DNA of 64,000 nt from assembly GCA_026396835.1 (NCBI GenBank), contig JAPLWA010000006.1, forward strand, positions 1 through 64,000, read 5' to 3'. Positions 8,387 through 20,914 of the stretch are shown in pieces (position 1 is the first letter of the stretch; every line of letters begins with the position of its first letter). This DNA is from Candidatus Falkowbacteria bacterium (GTDB taxonomy: Bacteria; Patescibacteriota; Patescibacteriia; Patescibacteriales; Patescibacteriaceae). The notes beneath the pieces were generated by a model. The model was not told where the DNA came from and did no database searches. It worked only from the letters and a program-made list of their open reading frames with translations. A program made the translations under genes and the position numbers.

Positions 8387-11260
8387 GTGAAAAATATGAA
8401 ACATAAAGGAGGGATGTTTTGTGCCATATTTATTATAGTTATAAGCACTTTAACTTATAGTTATTGTGCTCAAGCTGTTTCAAATGGCGACTTAGTTATT
8501 AGTAAAGTTCAAATTACCGGTGGAGTCGGTAAGACGAACCAGGACTATATTAGCATCTATAATAAATCTAACGCCGTAATTGACTTAAATGGTTTGCGCT
8601 TAGTTAAAAGAACCAAAACCGGCACTAGCGACACAAGTATTAAATCATGGGTTAACCCAACTTTATTAAATCCCGGCGACTATCACCTCTGGGCAAATAA
8701 TAGCGATGGTTTTGCTGTTTCTCTAAATGCTCAATCAGACTCAAGTCAAACGATTGCTGATGATAATGGCGTTGCTATAAGAGAGGGCGCTGAAAATACT
8801 GGCACAATTATTGATAGTTTTGCCTGGGGCAGCGCTGCTAATATTTTTGTAGAAGGCGCACCTTATACAACGAACCATAGCGGCGGACAATTTTATGAAA
8901 GAATTAATAATCAAGACACTAATAACAATTTACTGGACTGGCAGATTAAAGATTATATAGCACCAGTTGTCTGCGGCAACTCTTTACTTGAGAGTGGCGA
9001 AACTTGTGATGATGGGAATGCTGTTTCTGGCGATGGTTGTTCTAATATGTGCCAAACTGAAACTAATACTACCGCAGCCGATGATATCGTCATCAATGAA
9101 ATCGTCTCTGATGCGAGTGAAGAATGGATTGAGTTATATAGTAATAAAAATCAAGCTAGCTCAATCGATGGCTGGACAATTGAAGATGGTTCAGACAGCA
9201 AAACTTTATTAAGTGGCACAATTGATAGATGGCAAGTTATCTCAAAACCCAAAGGCGCGCTTAATAACTCTGGTGATATAATAATTTTAAAAAATAAAGA
9301 TGGCGACACAATTGATTCAGTAACTTATGGTGATTGGGATGATGGTGATTTAAGTGATAATGCTCCGGCAGCTGACAACCCTTATTCTTTAGCTCGCAAT
9401 AAAGATGGCGAAACAACTCATAATAACAAGAATGACTTTAGCATAACGAACACCATAACAAAGGCAGGCGCAAATATTATTACTAGTACGGTGGAAAATA
9501 ATTCAAGTGAAACAGTTGTAGAAAATAATTATGATTATAGTAAAGATATAATTATTTCTGAAATTTTTCCAAATCCCAAGGGCATTGATAGCGAAGCCTT
9601 GAACGGAGAATTTATTGAACTCTTTAATAAAGGGCAGGCCATGGTTAATTTAAATGCCTGGCGCATTGAAGTCGGAGAAAGTGTCATGACAATTAACGCC
9701 AATATTTCAGCTGGAGAATATTTAAGTCTGAGTACAAAAAATATTTTACCATTAGCTAACGACGGCGCAACTGTAAAATTGTTCCAAGCACTAAAACAAA
9801 CTAGCTATCAATCCGTGACTTATAAAAAAGCTTTAGAAGGCCAAAGCTATGCTTATTTTGATTTAGGTGCTTGGCAGTGGACAGCTCAAGCAACTCCGGC
9901 CAAGGCTAATTTTCTAGCCGCTCTACCCTCCGCTAGCTTTGAAATTTTGGACGACCCTGTCGTTAGTCAAACCGTAAGATTTGATAGCTCAGACAGCCTT
10001 ATAAGCCCTAAAAACAGCTTTTATCAGTGGTCTTTTGGCGATGGCGGTAGCTCAAGTCTCTCTAATCCGACTCACAGCTTTTTGAAAGCTGGTAAAACAA
10101 AGGTTAGTCTAACAATCAAAAATGACTATGGCTCATCGACTATTTCCAAAACTATTAATGTCTTAAAAAATGAGACTGAGGCGATTGAGATAAATGACGA
10201 ACAAACTACTAACGTCAATGTAGTAATTACAGATTTAATGGCTAATCCATTGGGCGCAGACTCTGATAAAGAATGGCTGAAGCTTAAAAACAATAGTGAT
10301 GTCGCAGTTGATCTTAAGGGCTATAAAATAGTTGACTCGAATAATAAAACCATCGGAGCTTTTAAAGATTCATTTATTATTAAAACTGGCGAAGAAAAAA
10401 TAGTTGATAATAAAATCCTGACTGGTTCATTGGGCAACACTAAACAAACTATTTCTTTACTTGATCCAAGCAATAAAATAGTTAGTACTCTGACTTATGA
10501 TAAAAGTGAAGAAGGTAAATCATATCTTGAAAGTCAGTCGACAGAAAATTCGCTTAGCATCGCCTCGCTTGCAAAAAATAATTCTGAATTCACTACGGCA
10601 GGAACAGCGATTTGCTCACCTGGCTTATTTGGTAGTCAATATTTTTATTTTTTACCTGAACATGGTGAACCACTTTATGAAATCTATAATTCAAAAAAAC
10701 TTTTTCCAAAAATTAAAGCTGGCGATCAACTTATTATAACCGGTGAATACTCAGAAACAGAAACTGGCCCTCGTCTTAAGACAAAAGATATAAATAATAT
10801 TCAATTGATTGGTACCAATGAAATCATAGTGCCCGAATTAAGTACCAGCGCCGATCTAAAACAAGCGCCCTATCCACGCCTAGCCTTAGTTCAAGGTGAA
10901 ATTGTTTCGAAAAAATATCCGCGAATTTATTTAGCTGATGAGACTGGCGAAATAGAACTATATTTATCAACTAACACTAAATTAAAAAGTAGTAATTTTA
11001 ATATTGGTGATAAAATCTCTGTTTTTGGAGTTTTAAACTTAAGTGGGGGAACGCCGCGCTTACAGCCTCGCTCAGAAGATGACATTAAAAAAGTTGAGCA
11101 AACTGATTTTAGTGCGACTAGTGCCTCTAGTCCAAGCGATACTATAGCTAGTAATCTAGATAGTAGTAAAACTTCTTCTAAACAAGTAATTTTTTATTAT
11201 TTAATCGCAGGCGGGGTTATTGCTTTGGGTGGCCTAATATATTTCTTATATAAAAAATAA
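8387..11260 (+). CDS. Large surface protein with lamin-tail and PKD domains, C-terminal anchor
   Basis: 957 residues from a GTG (an ATG at 8396 is an equally good start). Signal peptide at about 5-30 ending in SYCAQA. Several lamin-tail-type beta domains follow (about 30-150, 230-330, 395-500, 615-700; recognised by phrases such as DYISIYNKSNAVIDLNG and EFIELFNKG). A cysteine-rich CGNSLLESGETCDDGN repeat lies near 195-225, a PKD domain (WSFGDGGSSS) near 520-600, and an OB-like domain near 760-900. A single membrane helix and basic tail (YFLYKK) end the protein. Likely anchored outside the cell. Lamin-tail domains often occur with secreted nucleases or competence proteins, but no catalytic motif is visible here. 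Confidence 0.85.
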   Translation: MKNMKHKGGMFCAIFIIVISTLTYSYCAQAVSNGDLVISKVQITGGVGKTNQDYISIYNKSNAVIDLNGLRLVKRTKTGTSDTSIKSWVNPTLLNPGDYHLWANNSDGFAVSLNAQSDSSQTIADDNGVAIREGAENTGTIIDSFAWGSAANIFVEGAPYTTNHSGGQFYERINNQDTNNNLLDWQIKDYIAPVVCGNSLLESGETCDDGNAVSGDGCSNMCQTETNTTAADDIVINEIVSDASEEWIELYSNKNQASSIDGWTIEDGSDSKTLLSGTIDRWQVISKPKGALNNSGDIIILKNKDGDTIDSVTYGDWDDGDLSDNAPAADNPYSLARNKDGETTHNNKNDFSITNTITKAGANIITSTVENNSSETVVENNYDYSKDIIISEIFPNPKGIDSEALNGEFIELFNKGQAMVNLNAWRIEVGESVMTINANISAGEYLSLSTKNILPLANDGATVKLFQALKQTSYQSVTYKKALEGQSYAYFDLGAWQWTAQATPAKANFLAALPSASFEILDDPVVSQTVRFDSSDSLISPKNSFYQWSFGDGGSSSLSNPTHSFLKAGKTKVSLTIKNDYGSSTISKTINVLKNETEAIEINDEQTTNVNVVITDLMANPLGADSDKEWLKLKNNSDVAVDLKGYKIVDSNNKTIGAFKDSFIIKTGEEKIVDNKILTGSLGNTKQTISLLDPSNKIVSTLTYDKSEEGKSYLESQSTENSLSIASLAKNNSEFTTAGTAICSPGLFGSQYFYFLPEHGEPLYEIYNSKKLFPKIKAGDQLIITGEYSETETGPRLKTKDINNIQLIGTNEIIVPELSTSADLKQAPYPRLALVQGEIVSKKYPRIYLADETGEIELYLSTNTKLKSSNFNIGDKISVFGVLNLSGGTPRLQPRSEDDIKKVEQTDFSATSASSPSDTIASNLDSSKTSSKQVIFYYLIAGGVIALGGLIYFLYKK

Positions 11261-11284
11261 CCCCGCTACACGAATGTAACGGGG
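11261..11284 (-). terminator. Hairpin between convergent genes
   Basis: CCCCG-c-TACA / TGTA-a-CGGGG with a CGAA loop. On the minus strand it is followed by TTATTTTTTA, so it best serves the gene at 11302-11811; on the plus strand no T run follows. Confidence 0.7.
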
Positions 11285-11301
11285 ATACAGTATTGAGGAA
11301 T

Positions 11302-11811
11302 TTAACGACCTGAGAAAATATATCTACTCTTTAGAGGTTCGCATGGTATGTCGGGGACAAAAGAATGAACTCTCTTATCTTCATTTGGGCTTCTGGGTGA
11401 TTGTAAATAATCAGCCCACATATCAGACTTAGTATGATTTAACTTTATGCCTAAATGATTATAAGCAATTAAATTAATTCTTTTTATCTTGTTATAAATC
11501 TTGTCTCTGTCTCTCTTTGGCTTTAACGAACAATTACGTTCTTGCATAAAGGCCAGAGTTAAAGCATACTGCAAAGCTTCTTGCGTAGTTGGAGGTCTGT
11601 GAAAGACATTATTACGTAAGTATTTTATAGCTTCAGTGTTTAATGCTATGCGACGCAAGAAAGCAATAAAATGATCTCCGTGATAATGCTCCGGATTTTT
11701 AGCCAAATTAGCACGATCAAGACTTATCATACTGATTGTATCCAACCTGCCCGGTGGTACTAAAAAATTACAATGCGGGCAAGGCACACCAATAACGTTC
11801 TTATTTCTCAT
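11302..11811 (-). CDS. Hypothetical protein with CPHC motif
   Basis: 169 residues, preceded by the ribosome site AAAGGAAA. An N-terminal CPHC pair (about 11-14) could be half of a zinc site. The middle contains a basic, helical region (KPKRDRDKIYNKIKRINLIAYN) that suggests nucleic-acid contact. No family recognised. The gene sits alone between the surface-protein gene and the rRNA genes and is transcribed in the same direction as the rRNA. Confidence 0.65.
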   Translation of the reverse strand: MRNKNVIGVPCPHCNFLVPPGRLDTISMISLDRANLAKNPEHYHGDHFIAFLRRIALNTEAIKYLRNNVFHRPPTTQEALQYALTLAFMQERNCSLKPKRDRDKIYNKIKRINLIAYNHLGIKLNHTKSDMWADYLQSPRSPNEDKRVHSFVPDIPCEPLKSRYIFSGR

Positions 11812-11906
11812 TATTTTCCTTTCGATTAAGGGTTTATAAAAGGGCTTTATTTAACTCATTTAAACACATAAAAGAGACAAAGTCAATAGTAAAATAGGGT
11901 AACAAA

Positions 11907-12070
11907 AAACACCGATGCTAAAAAACATTGTCCTGGCGCTGGCCTACTTTCCCGGAGCTTGGACGGCTCGAGTATCATCGGCGCTGAAAGGCTTAACTTC
12001 TGTGTTCGGGATGAGAACAGGTGTGACCCTTTCGCTTGGAGCACCAAGACGATGCTTTCTAACATCGGTG
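11907..12070 (-). terminator. Long-range stem around 5S and end of the rRNA transcript
   Basis: CACCGATG (12063-12070) upstream of 5S pairs with CATCGGTG (11908-11916 region) downstream. On the minus strand the second arm is followed by TTTTTTG. This gives a processing stem enclosing 5S and ends the transcript. Confidence 0.6.
11930..12050 (-). rRNA. rrf: 5S ribosomal RNA
   Basis: About 121 bases. The 5' GTCTTGGTGC pairs with the 3' GCGCCAGGAC; the internal GAACACAGAAGTTAAGCC and the CCGATGATACT region are standard 5S signatures. It follows 23S by about 55 bases in one transcript. Confidence 0.93.
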
Positions 12071-12106
12071 CTTGAGTATAAAAAATAATATTGAGAACAA
12101 GAAAGT

Positions 12107-15664
<3,558 letters not shown>

Positions 15665-15832
15665 CACATTCTTGTTATCAAACAAAATGTAGTTAATCAT
15701 TCTAAAAATTATTTTTTATTTGTAATCTATACATATTCTGTTTTTAAAGTTCTGTTCCGCTCATCATTCGCGGATAACGATTCACTTTTATGAAGCAGTA
15801 TCCAAGAACCATGTTTTAAATTTTTAACTAAA

Positions 15833-15858
15833 AAAGCCGCCCTTTAAGCGGCCGGAGT
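15833..15858 (-). terminator. Terminator-like hairpin in the 23S leader
   Basis: GCCGC-TTAAAGG-GCGGC followed on the minus strand by TTTTTTAG. It stands between the rRNA promoter and the 23S gene, about 75-100 bases into the transcript. It could be an attenuator or the end of a short leader RNA. The rest of the 15665-16079 gap holds this leader (with a TCCGC/GCGGA hairpin near 15752-15772), the promoter, and the upstream region of the next gene; no tRNA or 16S was found in it. Confidence 0.55.
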
Positions 15859-15938
15859 ACACGATAATTCGGTAAGCCTTAGCCACTTATGAATATAGAT
15901 GATAGTAGAGTGTATTGCATAGAGATTAGTGTGTATAC

Positions 15939-15966
15939 ATTATACATTATATAAAAAACCTGTCAA
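15939..15966 (-). promoter_or_regulatory. rRNA promoter
   Basis: TTGACA (15966-15961), 16-base spacer, TATAAT (15944-15939) on the minus strand: a perfect match to both consensus hexamers. Predicted transcription start near 15932, leaving a leader of about 270 bases before 23S. Confidence 0.85.
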
Positions 15967-16079
15967 GAACAAAGGGGTCATTATCATGAGACAGCCCAAG
16001 TCTTGACAAAAATCACTGATTATTACAATATACAAAGCATATAATTCTTTTAAAACTGCCAAAAACAAAGGGGATTTTA

Positions 16080-16427
16080 ATGAAACTAATCAAAAAGCGG
16101 CCCATTGGAGATTTAGGTTACATAGAGGTCAAAAAGGAGCTTGATATTATAAAGCTTGATCCTAAGAAAAAGAAGGGGGTTAAATATGTCTTTGATGAAG
16201 AAGATATAAACAGCCTAAACACGCTAATAAGGTCACTCGAAAAGAAATATTTAACCAGCAAGGACGATGATCTTATCTATAAGATAAACAAGAACCTTCA
16301 TATGAAAGAGCAAAAGTCTGCTCGTTCTGCCTTATTAAAACTATTGCCGCGCATAAAAAGATTAAGCGCCAAAATAGAAAAAAGAAAAAACACTCCTAAT
16401 TGGTACGAAAAAAACAAAGTTTACTAA
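16080..16427 (+). CDS. Hypothetical basic helical protein
   Basis: 115 residues, very rich in Lys (for example DPKKKKGVKYVF, IKRLSAKIEKRKN), probably all-helical in the second half. Ribosome site AAAGGGGA is seven bases before the ATG. A TTGACA at 16003-16008 upstream suggests its own promoter, back to back with the rRNA promoter. No family recognised; the charge pattern fits a nucleic-acid or ribosome-associated protein, which is inference only. Confidence 0.65.
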   Translation: MKLIKKRPIGDLGYIEVKKELDIIKLDPKKKKGVKYVFDEEDINSLNTLIRSLEKKYLTSKDDDLIYKINKNLHMKEQKSARSALLKLLPRIKRLSAKIEKRKNTPNWYEKNKVY

Positions 16428-16431
16428 ACGA

Positions 16432-16465
16432 AAAGGCTTCGATATTCATCGAAGCCTTTAGAATT
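16432..16465. terminator. Bidirectional terminator between convergent genes
   Basis: AAAGGCTTCGA / TCGAAGCCTTT, six-base loop, T-rich on the plus side (GAATTTTTAC) and A/T-rich on the other. Serves 16080-16427 and ftsK. Confidence 0.8.
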
Positions 16466-16479
16466 TTTACTAAGTTTAT

Positions 16480-19014
16480 CTAGCGAGAAAAATATTTTCC
16501 AAAATCATCCTCATCATCATCTTTAGAAGAAGCTTTTTTTTCTGACTTTGCTTTAGGCTCAGCTTCATCAGTTTCTATGGGAATAATTTCTTCTTCAACC
16601 AAAGTTACTTCTTCTACAATATTATCTTCATCATTATCTTCATCTTTTTCTACTTCTTCGCTAGCTTTTTTAAGCGCCGGAATTTCGTCGATTTCTTCAG
16701 CTGGCATGTCAACAAAAATACTCTCCTCTTCAACAATGTCTTCTTCGTCGTTTTCATCAGCTGGCAGATATTCATCTGGCGCAACTGCTTCGGCTTGGTT
16801 ATGGAGACGAACGCCGCTTACACCTTGATCAATAATTGAAGCGTACTGTTCTTGTGAAATTAAAATTTCTCTTGGCTTAGCGCCGTTAGAGGGACCGATA
16901 ATTCCCGACTCTTCAAGTAAGTCTAATAAACGTGCGGCACGAGCATAGCCAATGCTTAAGCGTCTTTGCAAATAAGAGGCCGAGGCTTTGCCAGAATTAA
17001 TAATCAACTCTTTAGCTTCAGATAACAGCTCGTCATCGTCATCGCTGCCCCCATCAATTCCAACTCCGGCCATACCTTTAACTTTTTGTCGTTCAGTAAT
17101 TTCTTCAAGATAATTTGGTTCACCACTTTTATCCTTAATGTAACTAACAATGCGTTTAATTTCTTGATCAGTAATCAAAGCACCTTGCAATCTTTTTGGT
17201 TTACTCAAAGAAGCGTTAGAGAATAGCATGTCTCCGCGACCCAATAGTTTTTCAGCACCAGAAGAATCTAAAATAGTACGAGAATCTATCCCTGAAGCAA
17301 CAGCGAAAGCAATACGGGCCGGCATATTGGCTTTAATTGTACCGGTAATAACATTAACGCTTGGACGCTGAGTGGCTAAGACTAAATGAATACCAACAGC
17401 ACGGGCCATCTGCGCTAGGCGAACGACGCCGGTTTCCATATCTTTAGCCGCGACGACCATCAAGTCAGCCAATTCATCAATAATGAAAACGATGTAAGGC
17501 ATTTTTTCTTTAGCCCCTTCGTTATAACTTTCAATGTCTCGCTTATGAACCTTAGACAAGGTATCAAAGCGACGATCCATTTCATTCAAACACCACTTCA
17601 AAGCATTGATTGTCTTAGAAACTTCGGTAATAACCGGGGTTAGTAAATGTGGCAATCCATTATAAATAGTTAATTCAACTCGCTTAGGGTCAACTAAAAT
17701 AAATTTCAAATCATCTGGATTGTTCTGATATAGCAAACTAACAATCATTGTGTTCAACATAACAGACTTACCAGAACCAGTTTGTCCTGCTACGAGCAAG
17801 TGAGGCATCTTAGCCAAGTTATCAAGCCAAACCTGACCAGCCACGTCTTTGCCTAAACCAATCATTAAATTGCTCTTACGCTTGCGGAAGCTATCGCTAT
17901 CCAAAACTTCTTTAAGTGGAACAGCGGCCACGGTTTTATTTGGCACTTCAATACCAACTAAAGACTTACCAGGAATTGGCGCCTCAATACGAAGCGGATG
18001 CGCCGCCAGGGCCATTGATAAATCATTATTCAAAGTTGTAATACGAGATAACTTAATGCCCTCGATTGGCTTAAGCGTATATTGAGTAACAGTTGGACCA
18101 ACACTAACTTCTCCCATCTCAACCGGGATACCAAATTTCTCCAAAGTATTTTTTATAATTTCTCCATTGGCTTTAATGTCTCCGCTAGTTGGCTTAGTAG
18201 TTCTGCCATTTAATAAATCAAAGGGCAGATCAATTTTAACATTGGTCGGCTTCCACTGTGATTTTTCTTCAACAACTGCGGCGACCTTCTTGGAAATTTG
18301 GGCCTTATCACCTTTTAGTGGGCGCGCGGAAAAATTATCTTCTGATGGGCCACTATCTTCAATAGGAAATTCTTCGCTTCTCTGAATTTCATCTGGCAAA
18401 AATTCTTTATCATACTGCTTGGCCAAATTATTTTCTTTCATGCGGTTTAAGAGCCAAGCAAAAGGATGAAAGGCTAGTCTGACCGGCGCTGTGCCTTTAG
18501 CAAAAATTGCTGACAAGGTTGAATTAAACATCAACATCAAACCGATAAACAACAAAGCAAATAAAACGACAAAGCCGGCCCAAAAACCAACCAAGTTCAT
18601 AACCATTATTGCTAGCGACCAACCAATATAACCGCCACCCTTACCTTGTTCGATAGCTAAATCCCAATCAGCTGGTTCTACTAGAAACTGAAGTAAGGCC
18701 GAGACAGCCCAAAGGAAAATTAAAACACCAATATAATGTAGAGCACCCAAGCTTCTTTTTTCCTTGCCAACCATTAAAAATCCCATGGCTAAAAGCAAAA
18801 AAGGAATTATCCATTTTGCCCAACCAGCCATATAAGATAAACCGCTAGACAAATATGGTCCAACAGCGCCGGCTAAATCAATCAGACTTAAAAATAAAAT
18901 TGCGGCAAACACAAAAATAAGTACCACAAAAATACTCCTCTTTACATCAGGGTTCATATTGAAGTTCGGTAGTGAAATATAGTCGAGCGGACTCTTCTGC
19001 TTTCGTTTTGCCAT
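16480..19014 (-). CDS. ftsK: DNA translocase FtsK/SpoIIIE
   Basis: 844 residues from the ATG of MAKRKQKSP; an in-frame ATG six codons upstream (19032) is less likely. The N-terminus has four membrane segments (about 30-190). A linker is followed by the motor: Walker A AGQTGSGKSVML, Walker B FIIDELADLM, and ATQRPSVNVITG. The winged-helix gamma domain (SASYLQRRLSIGYARAARLLD) reads polar DNA sequences. After gamma there is an unusual acidic tail of about 120 residues rich in Asp and Glu, ending in DDFGKYFSR. FtsK pumps chromosomal DNA at the division septum during segregation. Single gene, terminator-bounded. Confidence 0.95.
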   Translation of the reverse strand: MAKRKQKSPLDYISLPNFNMNPDVKRSIFVVLIFVFAAILFLSLIDLAGAVGPYLSSGLSYMAGWAKWIIPFLLLAMGFLMVGKEKRSLGALHYIGVLIFLWAVSALLQFLVEPADWDLAIEQGKGGGYIGWSLAIMVMNLVGFWAGFVVLFALLFIGLMLMFNSTLSAIFAKGTAPVRLAFHPFAWLLNRMKENNLAKQYDKEFLPDEIQRSEEFPIEDSGPSEDNFSARPLKGDKAQISKKVAAVVEEKSQWKPTNVKIDLPFDLLNGRTTKPTSGDIKANGEIIKNTLEKFGIPVEMGEVSVGPTVTQYTLKPIEGIKLSRITTLNNDLSMALAAHPLRIEAPIPGKSLVGIEVPNKTVAAVPLKEVLDSDSFRKRKSNLMIGLGKDVAGQVWLDNLAKMPHLLVAGQTGSGKSVMLNTMIVSLLYQNNPDDLKFILVDPKRVELTIYNGLPHLLTPVITEVSKTINALKWCLNEMDRRFDTLSKVHKRDIESYNEGAKEKMPYIVFIIDELADLMVVAAKDMETGVVRLAQMARAVGIHLVLATQRPSVNVITGTIKANMPARIAFAVASGIDSRTILDSSGAEKLLGRGDMLFSNASLSKPKRLQGALITDQEIKRIVSYIKDKSGEPNYLEEITERQKVKGMAGVGIDGGSDDDDELLSEAKELIINSGKASASYLQRRLSIGYARAARLLDLLEESGIIGPSNGAKPREILISQEQYASIIDQGVSGVRLHNQAEAVAPDEYLPADENDEEDIVEEESIFVDMPAEEIDEIPALKKASEEVEKDEDNDEDNIVEEVTLVEEEIIPIETDEAEPKAKSEKKASSKDDDEDDFGKYFSR

Positions 19015-19053
19015 ATTAGATAACAAAATCATACCATATAAAAACCTAATAAA

Positions 19054-19081
19054 AAAGGCTTATCCGGTGGATAAACCTTTT
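19054..19081 (-). terminator. Terminator after the acyl-carrier-like gene
   Basis: AAAGG-c-TTATCC / GGATAA-a-CCTTT with a GGT loop; on the minus strand followed by TTTTTTATTAGG. Confidence 0.8.
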
Positions 19082-19102
19082 ACGGCTTTGCAGCTATGGC
19101 TA

Positions 19103-19777
19103 TTATCTTTTTATTCTTGTTCTTTTCAGCTTATTGCTAAAACTTTCAATAAATGAATCCTGTAAGAACCTGATAACTAACGCCTGTACTTCGGCCAAGC
19201 TAAAGTCTTTGTTTCTTGTATAGTGAAAATAAAGATTAGGCTGGCCCGGCTTTTTGAATCTTTTCTTAAGGTAAGCTTGAAAAGCGAGCACTTCCTCGCG
19301 ACTCATACTAAGATCCTTTTTAATTCTAAGGTCATCACTTATAAGACCCTCGAAATTAATGTTTTTCCTGCAAAAGAACATGATGGATTGACGCACATCA
19401 ATCATTAACGCAGTTGCCTCTGATTCAAGATCCTCGACACTCTTAATACCAAAACGCTCGAATATTTTATTACACAACGCTTCGAATATACTTTCTGCAT
19501 CAAGACGCTCATAGGCCGGCTTGGCTGACAGAGAGTACTTTAAGTAAGACAAATTTTCTATCTCAAGTTTAAAACCCCAGATTTTTTCTAACCTTGAAAT
19601 AATTTCTATAACATCAAGGGAATCGACGCCGAGATCTTTCTCGAAAACTGAAAATGGATTAATGTCTTTCTCTGGTAACATGCAGACCGATCTTATTACC
19701 CTAACTATATTACGGAAAATCTTTGAACCTACCGGCCTTTCATGAAAGCCGGGGTTAAGGGCGATTGTTGTAGACAT
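19103..19777 (-). CDS. Acyl-carrier-protein-like protein, possibly two carrier domains
   Basis: 224 residues from the ATG at 19777, chosen because TTGGAGGTAGAA is an excellent ribosome site; the open frame extends 24 codons further upstream without one. The first module (about 30-90) has FEKDLGVDSLDVIEIISRLEK, where DSL is the phosphopantetheine attachment motif. A second, diverged module (about 125-185) has LRIKKDLSMSREEVLAFQAYLKKRF, where the expected Ser in DSL is not clear. Carrier proteins hold acyl chains as thioesters for fatty-acid or related synthesis. The organism type usually lacks a fatty-acid pathway, so the partner is unknown. No synthase is nearby. Confidence 0.7.
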   Translation of the reverse strand: MSTTIALNPGFHERPVGSKIFRNIVRVIRSVCMLPEKDINPFSVFEKDLGVDSLDVIEIISRLEKIWGFKLEIENLSYLKYSLSAKPAYERLDAESIFEALCNKIFERFGIKSVEDLESEATALMIDVRQSIMFFCRKNINFEGLISDDLRIKKDLSMSREEVLAFQAYLKKRFKKPGQPNLYFHYTRNKDFSLAEVQALVIRFLQDSFIESFSNKLKRTRIKR

Positions 19778-19936
19778 TTCTACCTCCAAATATTTTAATT
19801 TACAAAATTTAGTTACTATTAATAAACAACAAATACTTAAAAAAGTCAATATTATAGCTTTATTAAGCTAACTTATTGTGATATAATTTAGAGGTAAAGG
19901 TCGATCTTTAAACTTAATAAAAAGATAAGATACTTT

Positions 19937-20161
19937 ATGAAAATGTTACACAAAATTGCTCATATCTTACTAATCATCGGTGGCTTAAACTGGCTTTTGA
20001 TCGGTCTATTCAACTGGGGAGTTGGTAATATCTTGGGCACGACTCTTTCCACTATTGTTTATGTGTTAGTTGGTTTGTCAGCGGTATATGACATTGTTAC
20101 GATTGGCGATTGTAATCGTTGCAAAGAAAAAGATATGCCAAAGGCAACTCCAGGCATGTAA
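19937..20161 (+). CDS. DUF378 family membrane protein
   Basis: 74 residues with two membrane segments: IAHILLIIGGLNWLLIGLF is the family hallmark, and the second segment is followed by VYDIVTIGDCNRCKEKD. The C-terminal CNRC pair could bind metal or form a disulfide. Function of DUF378 is unknown. A TATAAT-like -10 lies near 19881. It ends in a terminator. Confidence 0.85.
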   Translation: MKMLHKIAHILLIIGGLNWLLIGLFNWGVGNILGTTLSTIVYVLVGLSAVYDIVTIGDCNRCKEKDMPKATPGM

Positions 20162-20180
20162 TTTTCCAAGGTTTCGAAAG

Positions 20181-20218
20181 ACAATTCCTGCGGCCCCCAT
20201 GCTCGGGAATTGTTTTTA
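20181..20218 (+). terminator. Terminator after the DUF378 gene
   Basis: ACAATTCC / GGAATTGT stem with a large GC-rich loop, then TTTTTATTTAT. Confidence 0.75.
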
Positions 20219-20290
20219 TTTATCCGATTTGCCAAGAACTTTCCGAGACATTATAATGACCCTACTGGACTAGAAATTAGAAGACAAACT

Positions 20291-20815
20291 ATGTTTATTT
20301 ATTTAATTATTGGCTTAGCCATTATTTCTCGCTTAATACCGCATATTCCAAATGCCGGAGTTATTACGGCACTCGCTATTTTTAGCGCCGCTTACTTGCC
20401 AAAAAAACAAGCCATAGTAATTCCTTTAGCTGTACGATTAATTTCTGATTTAATAATAGGATTTTTTTCTTGGCCACTAATGATTGCAGTTTATGCCTCT
20501 CATTTAAGTGGAGTTTTATTTGGACTCTGGATTAAAGGAGCCAAGCAATCTAATCGCTGGTTAAAAATTGTTTTTTCTGGACTCGGCAGTGCCAGCATTT
20601 TCTTCTTAGTAACAAACTTTGCTTTTTTGTATCCCGAATACCCTCATACAATGACGGGTATCATGCAAAGTTATATTAATGCTTTACCATTTTTACGCGG
20701 CACAATGGTTGGCGACATTGGTTATGTGGTTAGCTTATTTACTGTTTATGAATTGGCTAAATACCTCATTGGGAATAGAGCTAAAAAAAATATTTTAATA
20801 GCTGAAAAAATTTAA
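20291..20815 (+). CDS. DUF6580-like integral membrane protein
   Basis: 174 residues from the ATG at 20291. The open frame starts 27 codons earlier, but that part overlaps the terminator. Five to six membrane segments are visible. The IPHIPNAGVITALAIFSAAYLPKK region and AVRLISDLIIGFF are characteristic of DUF6580 proteins, which resemble the substrate-binding (S) components of ECF transporters. No ATPase partner is nearby, and the transported molecule, if any, is unknown. Confidence 0.75.
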   Translation: MFIYLIIGLAIISRLIPHIPNAGVITALAIFSAAYLPKKQAIVIPLAVRLISDLIIGFFSWPLMIAVYASHLSGVLFGLWIKGAKQSNRWLKIVFSGLGSASIFFLVTNFAFLYPEYPHTMTGIMQSYINALPFLRGTMVGDIGYVVSLFTVYELAKYLIGNRAKKNILIAEKI

Positions 20816-20834
20816 ACACTTTTCAACCAATCTA

Positions 20835-20880
20835 TAACTCACCCCTTACCCCTCTCTACGCTAACGCGTAAAGAGGGGTA
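20835..20880. repeat. Repeat family A, left copy beside the DUF559 gene
   Basis: TAACTCACCCCTTACCCCTC followed by a hairpin (TACCCCTCT / AGAGGGGTA). Its first 25 bases match the reverse complement of 21304-21328 with one mismatch, so the two copies bracket the DUF559 gene as inverted repeats. Confidence 0.8.
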
Positions 20881-20914
20881 TTTTGTATATTGCGATTTTT
20901 ATTAAAATTAATAT

